In this document: positions 38,432 through 47,703 of the stretch, piece by piece
How the letters are laid out: each line of letters begins with the position of its first letter
Position numbering within the stretch: the first letter of the stretch is position 1
NCBI RefSeq assembly: GCF_021432085.1
Contig: NZ_CP090366.1
Coordinates: 496,001-560,000 of the forward strand
Length of the DNA: 64,000 nucleotides
From: Stutzerimonas kunmingensis
GTDB lineage: Bacteria > Pseudomonadota > Gammaproteobacteria > Pseudomonadales > Pseudomonadaceae
Reading direction: 5' to 3'
The notes under the pieces: model-generated
Seen by the model: the letters and a program-made list of their open reading frames with translations, nothing else
What the model was told of the DNA's origin: nothing
Databases searched by the model: none
Translations under genes and position numbers: made by a program

Positions 38432-40186
38432 TCAGTAGGGTTTTTGTGCCAACGACACCGTAAAGATCCCCCAGTCGTCGATACGCTGCTTGATTTTTAC
38501 CAAACCTGCCGCTGCTACCAGTTGGTCAATCTCCGCTTGGGTACGCCGCCGCATCACCCATGCCTGCCCATCTCGGTGACTGGTCAGCGCTCGGGCTATG
38601 AGCTTCAGCTGTGGGTGCCAGGGTTGTCCGGTGTAAAGGATGTAGCCGCCCGGTTGCAGCGCTTCGGCGACGCCGGCAAGAGAGCGGCCGATCATCTGGT
38701 TGTCGCCGAACAACTCGTAGAGACCCGATACCACTACAAGCGTGGGGCGCGGCGAGAGTGCGGCGAGATCCGCCTGATCGAATGCGTCTGCCTTGATGAA
38801 TCGAGCGATCTCTTCGAAACCCTTTGCCCGGATCAGGGCACTGCCGTCGCGTACATTGATATCGCTGTAGTCGCGCAGGAGAATCGAGGCAGGGCGTTCT
38901 CCGAGGTCCTGTATTGCCTCGAGAATGTAGCGGCCATGGCCGGCGGCAATGTCCACGATATGTACTGGCTGATCTGCGCTTCGCAGGCAGCTCATCGCCC
39001 CACGTAACAGCTCTTCTACATGCCTTTTTCTCGGGCGTATTGCACGCCAGCCTATGGAGTTCAAATAAAGCTGGTCAATCTTGCGCCCCAGTACAGTCAG
39101 CCCTGCTGGTTCGTTTCTGTAGACATAATCGAGCGTGCTGCCGGAATCGAAACCCGCTTCGAAACCGAGTTTCAGTCCGTGAGAAAGCCGGGCGCCAAGG
39201 CGCATTCCCGCACGCATGGCGCGCCAATAACATCCTTCCACGGAATTCGGAGCTACAGGGGCAGCCAGTGCTTCTGCTTCCGCACACATCGGGCCTATTC
39301 GGTCCGCATCGAGGAGCGATGGGGGCGCCATTGGCATATCGAAATTATGACGAATGAAGCGGCGGGCCTGGCTTACTGCCCGATTACGATCTCGCTCGCC
39401 GAGCGTGTCGTGAAAGAAACCCGGCAGAACGTGTTTTTCTTTTCGTAAGCTGCCAAGTCTTTCGAAAAAAGTTACTTGTGGTTTGTGTTCTACGACGAAG
39501 TCTGCGCCTGAGATAAAAAGCTGAGTTGGGATCTGGATAGCCTGCGCATCCGCAACCACGCGCCGTGCCGCTTCATGCAGCCCAAGGAGCACATTGACGG
39601 AAATGGCCTTGGTGATAAGCGGATCCTGCTGATAGCTCTGAATCCGCGCGGGATCGTGCGTCAGGAAGCGGGCCTTGACGTAGCTGTCGACGAAGAAGTT
39701 GCCGCGAAACGCTCGTATTAGCCTTAGGCCTGTCCGTGCGAATGGTACATACAGCTTTACCTTGAACGCCGGTGACGCCAGCACCAGCGCCCGAACTTTG
39801 GGCGCATAGTCGTGGGCCCATGTCGCAATAACTACCGCCCCTACACTTTGCGCAACAATTGCTAGGTCTTCCTCTTTGATGCAGTGCATAGAGCCGATGT
39901 GATCAATGAACGTCTGCACGTCTCGTACGCTCGTCGCGAAGCTCGGGCTGTCTCCACGGATGCCAGGCGACAGACCGTGCCCGCGCGCATCCCAGGCAAA
40001 GAAATCGCAGTCAGGAAGGTCGAGCTCATCAACGAGGTGGGCCAGCCGGCCGGAATGCTCATGTCCGCGATGGAACATGACGACGGCCCGCCTTGTAGGC
40101 CCTGTGGACGAAAGCGCGGGCCAATGGCGGTAGGAAAGCTCTAAGGCATCGTGGGTGCTGAAAGTTAGAAGGCGTGACTCGCGCAT
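38432..40186 (-). CDS. Bifunctional alpha/beta hydrolase and class I SAM methyltransferase
   Basis: A 584-residue two-domain protein. Residues 1-290 are an S33-type hydrolase: oxyanion segment VVMFHRGHEHSG, nucleophile S114 in IVAQSVGAVV (AxSxG), Asp229 (FISGADF) and His259 (GFFHD). Residues 300-584 are a Rossmann methyltransferase with motif I VDIAAGHGRYILEAI (411-425) and LVVVSGLYELFGDN following. Such fusions occur near phospholipid genes (acyltransferase, CDP-alcohol phosphatidyltransferase, PAP2) in other bacteria, which suggests lipid chemistry, but none are adjacent except the PAP2 fusion downstream. GC content (about 45-57% in sampled stretches) is below its neighbours, a sign of recent gain. 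Confidence 0.85.
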   Translation of the reverse strand: MRESRLLTFSTHDALELSYRHWPALSSTGPTRRAVVMFHRGHEHSGRLAHLVDELDLPDCDFFAWDARGHGLSPGIRGDSPSFATSVRDVQTFIDHIGSMHCIKEEDLAIVAQSVGAVVIATWAHDYAPKVRALVLASPAFKVKLYVPFARTGLRLIRAFRGNFFVDSYVKARFLTHDPARIQSYQQDPLITKAISVNVLLGLHEAARRVVADAQAIQIPTQLFISGADFVVEHKPQVTFFERLGSLRKEKHVLPGFFHDTLGERDRNRAVSQARRFIRHNFDMPMAPPSLLDADRIGPMCAEAEALAAPVAPNSVEGCYWRAMRAGMRLGARLSHGLKLGFEAGFDSGSTLDYVYRNEPAGLTVLGRKIDQLYLNSIGWRAIRPRKRHVEELLRGAMSCLRSADQPVHIVDIAAGHGRYILEAIQDLGERPASILLRDYSDINVRDGSALIRAKGFEEIARFIKADAFDQADLAALSPRPTLVVVSGLYELFGDNQMIGRSLAGVAEALQPGGYILYTGQPWHPQLKLIARALTSHRDGQAWVMRRRTQAEIDQLVAAAGLVKIKQRIDDWGIFTVSLAQKPY

Positions 40187-40354
40187 CGAAATATCCTGGT
40201 CCCTGGACAGTTATTGAGTTATCCGAAACTCAACGGCAGATGGCTGCTCTGCCACGGTGCGGACTTTCCGCTGGTGGCGCGATACACGCAACGACGCCTC
40301 GCACATTCCTGGTTCGCACCAGAAAAAATTCGGATCACACGCTTGAGGGAGCAA
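40187..40354. other. Lower-GC intergenic gap
   Basis: The 168 bases between the hydrolase-methyltransferase start and the DedA-PAP2 stop share the lower GC content of the hydrolase gene. I see no convincing hairpin, gene or repeat in it, and no direct repeats marking an insertion. Confidence 0.5.
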
Positions 40355-41674
40355 TCACTGATACCGATACATCTGCATAGCTGTCGGCAGAGCCCAGACG
40401 CTGAATGCGCCGAGCAGGCCCAGACAGGCCGGCAGGATCAGCCACCAGGCTCTCGGTGCCATTGCGTGCAGCGGGCTGCGCCATTGCACCAGGGTTAGGC
40501 TGGCGGCGCAGATGCAGGCAGCCAGCAGGGCGCCTGCCGTCACGTCGGTGGTCCAGTGCACGCCGAGATAGACCCGCGAGAGTGCGATTGCCGTCGCCGG
40601 TAAGCTGGCGAGGACCAGCCAGGCAAGGCGCAGGCGCGGTGGCTGACCGCGACCGGCGAGCACGCCGAGGGTGAGGAAGAAGGCAAACGCCGCTGAGCTG
40701 TGCCCGCTGGGAAAGCTGTAGCTGCTCAGCGGCTCCATCAGTACTTCCGGGCGAACGCGAGCGAAGGTGGCCTTCAGGGCGCCGTTGGCCAGGGCCGTGC
40801 CCAGCAGCGTGAGAATGGCGAACAGGGCGGCGCGCCATTGGCGTGCGACCAGAAGCAGCAGGCATAGCAATACCGCGGCCCACAGTTGGGTGTGAAAGTC
40901 GCCGGCGCGGGTGACGATCACCATGATGCGGTCGAAGGTGGTGCTGCGTGCGCCCTGGATCACTGCCAGCAGGCCTTCGTCGAGTTCCTTCAGGTGCGGC
41001 CAGCCGAAAAACAAACCGAGCAGGATGGCAACGCCGAGGCCGGCCGACAGTGCGCTGACCCAACGCAAGCCGCGCAGGCTGCCGAATGCAGTTGCCGCGA
41101 TCAGCGTCAGCAGCGCGCCGAGCACTATCCCGGCTTCGCTCCAGAAACCCTCCTCCAGCGGCAGGCGGATGGCGGCTCCGGCGCTCCAACCGGGCAGCAG
41201 ATAAGCCATCGACCAGCCGGCGGCAGCACACAGGCTGACCAGCAGGAAGCGTCCGAGCGGCATGTCGAGCATGCCGGCGGTCATCGGCAGCATGGGGCGC
41301 AGCGGGCCGATGAAGCGGCCTACCAGCAGGCTGGCTACGCCGTAGCGCTGAAAGTAGTGCTCGGCCTGCATCAGCCACTCGGGATGGTCGCGCAGGCCTC
41401 GCAAGCTGCGAATGCCCTGGTGATAGCGTCGACCGAGGGCATAGGAAAGCAGGTCGCCGATCAATCCGCCGATAAAGCCCAGCAAAAGGGTTTCCCCCAG
41501 GCTCAGCACTCCGCTGCCAGCGAGTACAGCAATGGCGAATACCAGCACCGTGCCCGGGATGATCAGTCCGACTACGGCCAGACACTCCATGCAGGCGACG
41601 ATCAGCAGCGCGAGGCCCAGCCATTGCGGATGTCCGGCGAGCCATTGGGTTAGGGTTTCGAGCCACTGGCCCAT
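40355..41674 (-). CDS. DedA-PAP2 phosphatase fusion
   Basis: A 439-residue membrane protein. Residues about 1-200 are a DedA (VTT) domain: VVGLIIPGTVLVFAIAVLAG, GFIGGLIGDLLSYALGR and VGRFIGPLRPMLPMTAG. DedA proteins are now linked to recycling of undecaprenyl phosphate across the inner membrane. Residues about 260-439 are a PAP2 lipid phosphatase with all three motifs: KATFARVRPE, SFPSGHSSAAFAF and SRVYLGVHWTTDV. The pairing suggests one protein that dephosphorylates undecaprenyl diphosphate and returns the carrier, or handles another lipid phosphate. ATG at 41674 has AAGGAA upstream. Confidence 0.9.
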   Translation of the reverse strand: MGQWLETLTQWLAGHPQWLGLALLIVACMECLAVVGLIIPGTVLVFAIAVLAGSGVLSLGETLLLGFIGGLIGDLLSYALGRRYHQGIRSLRGLRDHPEWLMQAEHYFQRYGVASLLVGRFIGPLRPMLPMTAGMLDMPLGRFLLVSLCAAAGWSMAYLLPGWSAGAAIRLPLEEGFWSEAGIVLGALLTLIAATAFGSLRGLRWVSALSAGLGVAILLGLFFGWPHLKELDEGLLAVIQGARSTTFDRIMVIVTRAGDFHTQLWAAVLLCLLLLVARQWRAALFAILTLLGTALANGALKATFARVRPEVLMEPLSSYSFPSGHSSAAFAFFLTLGVLAGRGQPPRLRLAWLVLASLPATAIALSRVYLGVHWTTDVTAGALLAACICAASLTLVQWRSPLHAMAPRAWWLILPACLGLLGAFSVWALPTAMQMYRYQ

Positions 41675-41836
41675 GCGGATTTCCTTGAATCGAGATCGCC
41701 TTTCGACCTGACGAAAGGGTGGTGGGTTTCCTCGGCGCAAGGATACTGCGCCGTGCTGGTTGGTTCGTAGCGCTGTCCGCGCATGCATTCGAGCGCCTTT
41801 CGCCCGGCGCCGCTGTGCGCGGGCGGTCGGGGTGGC

Positions 41837-41842
41837 TATAAT
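41837..41842 (+). promoter_or_regulatory. Probable -10 box for the proA operon
   Basis: A perfect TATAAT sits 36 bases before the proA start in an otherwise GC-rich gap. No good -35 box is visible at the right distance. Confidence 0.45.
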
Positions 41843-41877
41843 CAGCCGCTTTCCCTTCAGTCAGGCCAGCTAGATCC

Positions 41878-43143
41878 ATGACCGAGTCCGTACTCGATTA
41901 CATGAACCGCCTGGGCCGCGCCGCGCGCGAGGCCTCGCGGGTGCTTGCGCGCGCCAGCACGGCGCAGAAGAACCGTGCCCTGCAGGCCGCCGCCGCCGCG
42001 CTCGACGCAGCCCGCGACGAGTTGGTCAGCGCCAACGAGCGGGACCTTGCCGGTGGCCGCGCCAACGGTCTGGACGCGGCGATGCTCGATCGTCTTGCGC
42101 TGACGCCCAAGGTGATCGACGGCATGATCGAAGGGCTGCGCCAGGTCGCCACGCTGCCGGACCCGATCGGCGAGATTCGCGACATGCGCTACATGCCTTC
42201 GGGCATTCAGGTCGGCAAGATGCGCGTGCCGCTGGGCGTGGTCGGGATCATCTACGAGTCGCGGCCGAACGTGACCATCGACGCCGCCAGCCTGTGCCTG
42301 AAGTCGGGCAATGCGACCATCCTGCGCGGTGGTTCCGAGGCGATCCATTCCAATCAGGCCATCGCCCGCTGCATCCAGCTTGGCCTGGCCGAAGCCGGGC
42401 TGCCGGCAGCGGCGGTGCAGGTCGTGGAGACCACTGACCGGGCCGCGGTCGGCGCGCTGATCAGCATGCCGGAATACGTCGATGTGATCGTGCCGCGCGG
42501 CGGCAAGGGTCTGATCGAACGCATCAGCCGCGACGCCCGGGTACCGGTGATCAAGCACCTGGACGGCATTTGCCATGTCTACATCGACGTGGCGGCGGAC
42601 GTGGACAAGGCCGTTCGCGTCGCCGACAACGCCAAGACCCAGCGCTTCGCGCCGTGCAACACCATGGAGACGCTGCTGGTTCACCAGGGCATCGCCGATC
42701 GGGTGCTGCCGCCACTGGCGGCCATCTATCGCGAGAAGGGCGTTGAGTTGCGTGGCTGTGCGCGAACCCAGGCGCTGCTTGGCGGCGATGTGCTGGAGGC
42801 CAGCGAAGAAGACTGGTCCACCGAGTACAACGCACCGATCCTGTCGATCCGCATCGTCGATTCGCTGGATGCCGCCATCGAGCACATCAATCGCTACGGC
42901 TCGCAACACACCGACGCGATCGTCACCGAGAATTTCACCGATGCCCGGCGCTTCCTCACCGAGGTGGACTCCGCTTCGGTGATGGTCAACGCCTCGACGC
43001 GTTTCGCCGATGGCTTCGAGTATGGCCTGGGCGCGGAGATCGGCATCTCCACTGACAAGCTTCATGCCCGTGGTCCGGTCGGTCTGGAAGGGCTGACCAG
43101 CGAGAAGTACGTGGTGTTTGGCGACGGCCACGTCCGTACCTGA
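41878..43143 (+). CDS. proA: Gamma-glutamyl phosphate reductase
   Basis: ProA reduces gamma-glutamyl phosphate to glutamate semialdehyde in proline synthesis. The 421-residue aldehyde dehydrogenase-fold protein has the active-site cysteine in [16 protein letters not shown], with [19 protein letters not shown] and [20 protein letters not shown] conserved. It opens the large plus-strand cluster and overlaps nadD by one base (TGATG). proB is not here, as is usual in pseudomonads. Confidence 0.97.
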   Translation: MTESVLDYMNRLGRAAREASRVLARASTAQKNRALQAAAAALDAARDELVSANERDLAGGRANGLDAAMLDRLALTPKVIDGMIEGLRQVATLPDPIGEIRDMRYMPSGIQVGKMRVPLGVVGIIYESRPNVTIDAASLCLKSGNATILRGGSEAIHSNQAIARCIQLGLAEAGLPAAAVQVVETTDRAAVGALISMPEYVDVIVPRGGKGLIERISRDARVPVIKHLDGICHVYIDVAADVDKAVRVADNAKTQRFAPCNTMETLLVHQGIADRVLPPLAAIYREKGVELRGCARTQALLGGDVLEASEEDWSTEYNAPILSIRIVDSLDAAIEHINRYGSQHTDAIVTENFTDARRFLTEVDSASVMVNASTRFADGFEYGLGAEIGISTDKLHARGPVGLEGLTSEKYVVFGDGHVRT

Positions 43144-43802
43144 TGAGCCAAGGCAGCGGCGCCCGGCGCATCGGTATACTCGGCGGCACCTTCGATCCGG
43201 TACACATCGGTCACTTGCGCGGGGCGCTGGAAGTGGCCGAGATGTTCGATCTCGACGAGCTGCGGCTGATACCCAACGCGCGTCCGCCGCACCGTGACAC
43301 CCCCAATTGCTCGGCGCAGGATCGCCTGGCAATGGTTCGCCTGGCGGTGCAAGACCTGCCGCCACTTTGTGTGGACGCTCGTGAGTTGGAGCGGGAGAAG
43401 CCGTCCTACACCATCGACACGCTGATTTCCCTGCGCACCGAGCTTGGTGAGGCGGATCAGTTGTTGCTGGTGGTGGGCTGGGATGCCTTCTGCGGCCTGC
43501 CTACCTGGCATCGCTGGGAGGAGCTGCTCGACTATTGCCATATCCTCGTCCTGCAACGCCCGGATGCCGGCAGCGAGGCGCCGCAGGTGCTGCGCGATCT
43601 GCTCGCCGCACGCAGCGTGCCAGATCCCCAGGTGCTTTGCGGGGGCAGCGGGCAGATTGCCTTCGTCTGGCAGACACCGTTGGAAGTGTCCGCCACACAG
43701 ATTCGCCAATTGCTGGCCAGCGGCAAGTCGGTCCGATTCCTGGTTCCCGATGCCGTACTGGCTTATATCAACGCGCACGGACTGTACCGGGCGTCGAACT
43801 GA
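43143..43802 (+). CDS. nadD: Nicotinate-nucleotide adenylyltransferase
   Basis: NadD makes deamido-NAD from nicotinate mononucleotide and ATP. The 219-residue protein has the nucleotidyltransferase motif [16 protein letters not shown] (GGTFDPxHxGH) near the start and the C-terminal [16 protein letters not shown] (ISxTxxR-like) signature. It sits in the conserved proA-nadD-rsfS-rlmH order. Confidence 0.96.
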   Translation: MSQGSGARRIGILGGTFDPVHIGHLRGALEVAEMFDLDELRLIPNARPPHRDTPNCSAQDRLAMVRLAVQDLPPLCVDARELEREKPSYTIDTLISLRTELGEADQLLLVVGWDAFCGLPTWHRWEELLDYCHILVLQRPDAGSEAPQVLRDLLAARSVPDPQVLCGGSGQIAFVWQTPLEVSATQIRQLLASGKSVRFLVPDAVLAYINAHGLYRASN

Positions 43803-43817
43803 GGTTGTTTTCACGTT

Positions 43818-44177
43818 ATGCAAACTGAAGAGTTGGTCCAGCTGGCGGTTGCCGCCCTGGAAGATCTGAAAGGCCAGGACATCACCACTATCGATGTGCG
43901 CGGCAAGACCAGTGTTACTGATTACATGATCATCGCCAGCGGCAGTTCCAGCCGGCACGTCAAGTCGCTCGTCGAAAACGTGCTGGAGCAGGTCAAGGAG
44001 CAGGGCGTTCGCCCGCTTGGCAGCGAGGGTCTCGAAGGCGGTGAGTGGGCGTTGCTCGACCTGGGCGATGTCGTCGTCCATGTGATGCAGGTGCCGACCC
44101 GCCAGTTCTACGATCTCGAACGTCTCTGGCAGGGCGCCGAGCAGAGCCGCGCGCAGCACGCTCACGACCCGGAATAA
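43818..44177 (+). CDS. rsfS: Ribosomal silencing factor RsfS
   Basis: RsfS (Iojap family) binds ribosomal protein L14 and prevents subunit joining in starvation. The 119-residue length and the motifs [20 protein letters not shown] and [16 protein letters not shown] are diagnostic. It lies 15 bases after nadD and 3 bases before rlmH. Confidence 0.96.
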   Translation: MQTEELVQLAVAALEDLKGQDITTIDVRGKTSVTDYMIIASGSSSRHVKSLVENVLEQVKEQGVRPLGSEGLEGGEWALLDLGDVVVHVMQVPTRQFYDLERLWQGAEQSRAQHAHDPE

Positions 44178-44180
44178 GCC

Positions 44181-44648
44181 GTGCGTATCAAGCTGATTGC
44201 GGTCGGCTCGAAGATGCCACGTTGGGTCGAGGATGGTTGGCAGGAATATGCCAAGCGCCTGCCGTCCGAACTACCGCTGGAGCTGCATGAGATCGCGCTC
44301 AATACCCGTGGCAAAAACGCCGACGTGGCGCGGTTGATTCGCCAGGAAGGCGAGGCCATGCTGGGCAAGGTTCAGCCAGGCGAGCGCATTGTCACGCTCG
44401 AAGTACATGGCAAGCCGTGGAGCACCGAGCAGCTGGCGGCGGAAATCGAGCGCTGGCGGCTCGATGCACGCAACGTCAACCTCATGGTCGGCGGTCCGGA
44501 AGGGCTGGCACCCGAGGTTTGTGCGCGCAGCGAGCAGCGCTGGTCGCTGTCGCCGCTGACCCTGCCTCATCCGCTGGTGCGAATCCTGATCGGCGAACAG
44601 ATCTACCGCGCCTGGACGCTGCTGTCCGGTCATCCCTATCACAAGTAG
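44181..44648 (+). CDS. rlmH: 23S rRNA pseudouridine-1915 N3-methyltransferase RlmH
   Basis: RlmH is a SPOUT methyltransferase that modifies pseudouridine 1915 in helix 69 of 23S rRNA. The 155-residue protein begins [19 protein letters not shown] (GTG start at 44181) and has the knotted SAM site [13 protein letters not shown] and the C-terminal [18 protein letters not shown]. Operon with rsfS and mrdA. Confidence 0.97.
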   Translation: MRIKLIAVGSKMPRWVEDGWQEYAKRLPSELPLELHEIALNTRGKNADVARLIRQEGEAMLGKVQPGERIVTLEVHGKPWSTEQLAAEIERWRLDARNVNLMVGGPEGLAPEVCARSEQRWSLSPLTLPHPLVRILIGEQIYRAWTLLSGHPYHK

Positions 44649-44666
44649 TCTGCGAACCCCTTCAAG

Positions 44667-46556
44667 ATGCCGCAACCGATTCAACTCAAGGATCACGAGA
44701 AGGACGCCGTGCTGGTGCGCCGGCGCGTCATCGTCGGCCTTGCGTTCGTGTTGCTGTTGATCGGTGTGTTGGTGTCGCGGATGTACTACCTGCAGGTAGT
44801 GCAGTTCGAGCACCATTCGACGCTGTCGGAGAACAACCGCGTCCACGTTCAGCCGATTCCGCCCAATCGCGGATTGATCTTCGACCGCAAGGGCCGGGTT
44901 ATCGCCGACAACCGCCCCAGCTTCAGCCTGACCGTCACCCGCGAACGCGCCGGCGACTGGAAGACTGTGCTCGATGGCGTGGTCGAGGTGCTGGAGCTCA
45001 GCGAGGAAGAGCGTGGGCTGTTCGAGAAGCGCGTGTTGCAGGGGCGCCGGCCATTCGAGCCGGTACCGATCATGTATGAGCTGTCCGAGGAGCAGATTGC
45101 GCGCATTGCCGTGAATCAGTTCCGCCTGCCTGGGGTCGAGGTGGCGGCGCAGCTGGTCCGGCATTACCCGCAGGGTCCGCACTTCGCGCACTCGGTAGGC
45201 TATGTCGGGCGAATCAACGAGCAAGAGCTCAAGCAGCTCGACCCGGTCAATTACAGCGGCACGCACCATGTCGGCAAGACCGGTATCGAGAAATTCTACG
45301 AGGACGAGCTGCACGGCCAGGTCGGCTACGAAGAGGTCGAAACCAATGCCCGCGGCAGGGTCTTGCGCGTGCTCAAGCGTACCGATCCGATACCGGGCAA
45401 GGACATCACGCTGTCGCTCGATCTCGACCTGCAGGAGGCCGCAGAAGCGGCGCTCGGAGGTCGTCGCGGTGCAATCGTCGCGCTGCTGCCGAGCACCGGC
45501 GAGGTGGTGGCGATGGTCAGTCAGCCGAGCTTCAACCCCAACCTTTTCGTCACCGGCATCAGCTTCAAGGATTACGGTGAACTGCGCGACTCCATTGATC
45601 GTCCGTTGTTCAACCGTGTGCTGCGCGGCCTTTACCCGCCCGGCTCGACCATCAAGCCAATGATGGCCGTTGCCGGCCTCGATGCTGGCGTGATCACGCC
45701 GAGCAGTCGCGTGTTCGATCCGGGCTTTTTCCAACTGCCGAACGTGAAGCACAAGTACCGCAACTGGAACCGCAACGGCGACGGCTGGGTGGACCTGGAC
45801 CTGGCCATCGCCCGCTCCAACGACACCTACTTCTACGACATGGCCCACAAGCTGGGCGTCGATCGCATGCACGAATACATGACCCGCTTCGGCCTGGGGC
45901 AGCGCGTATCCCTGGACATGCACGAGGAGACGGCGGGCCTGATGCCGTCGCGCGACTGGAAACGGGCGCGCTATCGCCAGCCCTGGTATCCCGGTGAAAC
46001 AGTGATTCTCGGTATCGGCCAGGGTTACATGCAGGCCACGCCGCTGCAGCTGGCCCAGGCCACGGCGCTAGTGGCGACCCGCGGCAAGTGGATTCGGCCG
46101 CATCTGGCGCGCAGCGTCGGTAGTGAAGCGCCGGTGGACCATGATCCGGTTCCGGACATCCAGCTTCGCGATCCGCGCTTCTGGGACTACGCGACCCACG
46201 GTATGGAGCAGGTTCTGCATGGCGCGCGGGGTACGGCAAGGAAGGTCGGTGACAGCGCGGCGTATCGTATTGCCGGCAAGAGCGGTACCGCCCAGGTGGT
46301 CGCGATCCGCCAGGGCGAGAAATACGACAGTGCCAAGCTGGCCGAACGCCATCGGGACCATGCGCTGTTCGTCGCCTTCGCCCCGGTGCATGACCCGCAG
46401 ATCGCCGTGGCGGTTATGGTCGAGAACGGCGAATCCGGTTCGGGCGTCGCCGCGCCGGTGGCCAAGCAGGTCATGGACGCGTGGCTGCTGAACGGGGAGG
46501 GCGTGCTCAAGCCCGAGTTCGCCCCGCCGCTGACCGCCGAAGGGAAGAAGCCATGA
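44667..46556 (+). CDS. mrdA: Penicillin-binding protein 2 (elongation transpeptidase)
   Basis: PBP2 cross-links new peptidoglycan in the rod complex with RodA. The 629-residue protein has an N-terminal membrane helix (RRVIVGLAFVLLLIGVLVS), a pedestal domain, and the transpeptidase domain with the active serine in PPGSTIKPMMA (SxxK), SNDTYFYD (SxN) and KSGTAQVVA (KSGT). It is the target of mecillinam-type beta-lactams. The rodA start overlaps its stop (ATGA). Confidence 0.96.
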   Translation: MPQPIQLKDHEKDAVLVRRRVIVGLAFVLLLIGVLVSRMYYLQVVQFEHHSTLSENNRVHVQPIPPNRGLIFDRKGRVIADNRPSFSLTVTRERAGDWKTVLDGVVEVLELSEEERGLFEKRVLQGRRPFEPVPIMYELSEEQIARIAVNQFRLPGVEVAAQLVRHYPQGPHFAHSVGYVGRINEQELKQLDPVNYSGTHHVGKTGIEKFYEDELHGQVGYEEVETNARGRVLRVLKRTDPIPGKDITLSLDLDLQEAAEAALGGRRGAIVALLPSTGEVVAMVSQPSFNPNLFVTGISFKDYGELRDSIDRPLFNRVLRGLYPPGSTIKPMMAVAGLDAGVITPSSRVFDPGFFQLPNVKHKYRNWNRNGDGWVDLDLAIARSNDTYFYDMAHKLGVDRMHEYMTRFGLGQRVSLDMHEETAGLMPSRDWKRARYRQPWYPGETVILGIGQGYMQATPLQLAQATALVATRGKWIRPHLARSVGSEAPVDHDPVPDIQLRDPRFWDYATHGMEQVLHGARGTARKVGDSAAYRIAGKSGTAQVVAIRQGEKYDSAKLAERHRDHALFVAFAPVHDPQIAVAVMVENGESGSGVAAPVAKQVMDAWLLNGEGVLKPEFAPPLTAEGKKP

Positions 46557-47698
46557 GCGGCAATTTCGACCGAACCCTGTCGCGCGAGGACGTGCTGCGG
46601 CGTCGCGCCAGCCTGTTGCAGCGCCTGCATATCGACGGGCTGCTGCTGGTGCTGCTGCTGATGCTGGCGGCGGGCAGCCTGTTCATTCTCTATTCGGCCA
46701 GCGGCAAGAACTGGGATCTGGTCATCAAGCAGGCGACGTCTTTCGGCCTCGGCCTGGGTGCAATGCTGGTCATTGCACAGTTCGAGCCGCGCTTCATGGC
46801 GCGCTGGGTACCGCTGGGCTATCTCGCTGTGGTAGCGCTGCTGGTGGCGGTCGAGGTCGTCGGCCATACAGCGATGGGCGCCACCCGCTGGATCAACATT
46901 CCGGGGGTGATCCGCTTCCAGCCGTCGGAGTTCATGAAGATCATCATGCCGATGACCATCGCCTGGTATCTGTCCTCGCGCAGCCTGCCGCCGAGCATCA
47001 AGCACACTGCGATCAGTCTGTCGCTGATCCTCGTGCCCTTCGTGCTGATCCTCAAACAGCCGGATCTGGGCACGTCGCTGCTGATTCTCGCATCCGGCGC
47101 ATTCGTCCTGTTCATCGGCGGCCTGCGTTGGCGCTGGATCATTGGCGCGGTCACGGCGATCCTGCCCATCGCTGTGGCGATGTGGTACTTCGTACTGCAC
47201 AACTACCAGAAGCAGCGAGTACTGACGTTTCTCGATCCGGAAAGCGATCCGCTGGGCACTGGCTGGAACATCATCCAGTCGAAGGCGGCGATCGGTTCGG
47301 GTGGGGTGTTCGGCAAGGGCTGGCTGGCAGGCACGCAGTCGCACCTGGATTTTTTGCCGGAAAGCCACACGGACTTTATCATCGCCGTGCTCGCTGAAGA
47401 GTTCGGTCTGGTCGGGGTCTGCCTGCTGCTGTTGGTGTATGGTCTGCTGATCACTCGCGGCCTTGTTATCACCGTGCAGGCGCAAACGCTGTTTGGAAAA
47501 CTGCTGGCCGGCGCGCTGACGATGACCTTCTTTGTTTACGTTTTCGTCAATATCGGTATGGTCAGTGGGCTGTTGCCGGTGGTGGGGGTGCCATTGCCCT
47601 TCATTAGTTATGGCGGAACTTCATTGGTGACCCTGCTGTCAGGGTTCGGGGTTTTGATGTCGATCCACACCCATCGCAAGTGGATCGCGCAGGTTTGA
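46553..47698 (+). CDS. rodA: Rod shape-determining peptidoglycan glycosyltransferase RodA
   Basis: RodA is the SEDS-family polymerase partner of PBP2. The 381-residue protein has about ten membrane segments and the conserved HTAMGATRWINIPGVIRFQPSEFMK run (GATRW and PSEFMK), FLPESHTDFI with the catalytic aspartate loop region, and GVPLPFISYGGTSLVT. It starts inside the mrdA stop, so the two are coupled in synthesis. Confidence 0.96.
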   Translation: MSGNFDRTLSREDVLRRRASLLQRLHIDGLLLVLLLMLAAGSLFILYSASGKNWDLVIKQATSFGLGLGAMLVIAQFEPRFMARWVPLGYLAVVALLVAVEVVGHTAMGATRWINIPGVIRFQPSEFMKIIMPMTIAWYLSSRSLPPSIKHTAISLSLILVPFVLILKQPDLGTSLLILASGAFVLFIGGLRWRWIIGAVTAILPIAVAMWYFVLHNYQKQRVLTFLDPESDPLGTGWNIIQSKAAIGSGGVFGKGWLAGTQSHLDFLPESHTDFIIAVLAEEFGLVGVCLLLLVYGLLITRGLVITVQAQTLFGKLLAGALTMTFFVYVFVNIGMVSGLLPVVGVPLPFISYGGTSLVTLLSGFGVLMSIHTHRKWIAQV

Positions 47699-47703
47699 CG
47701 AGA

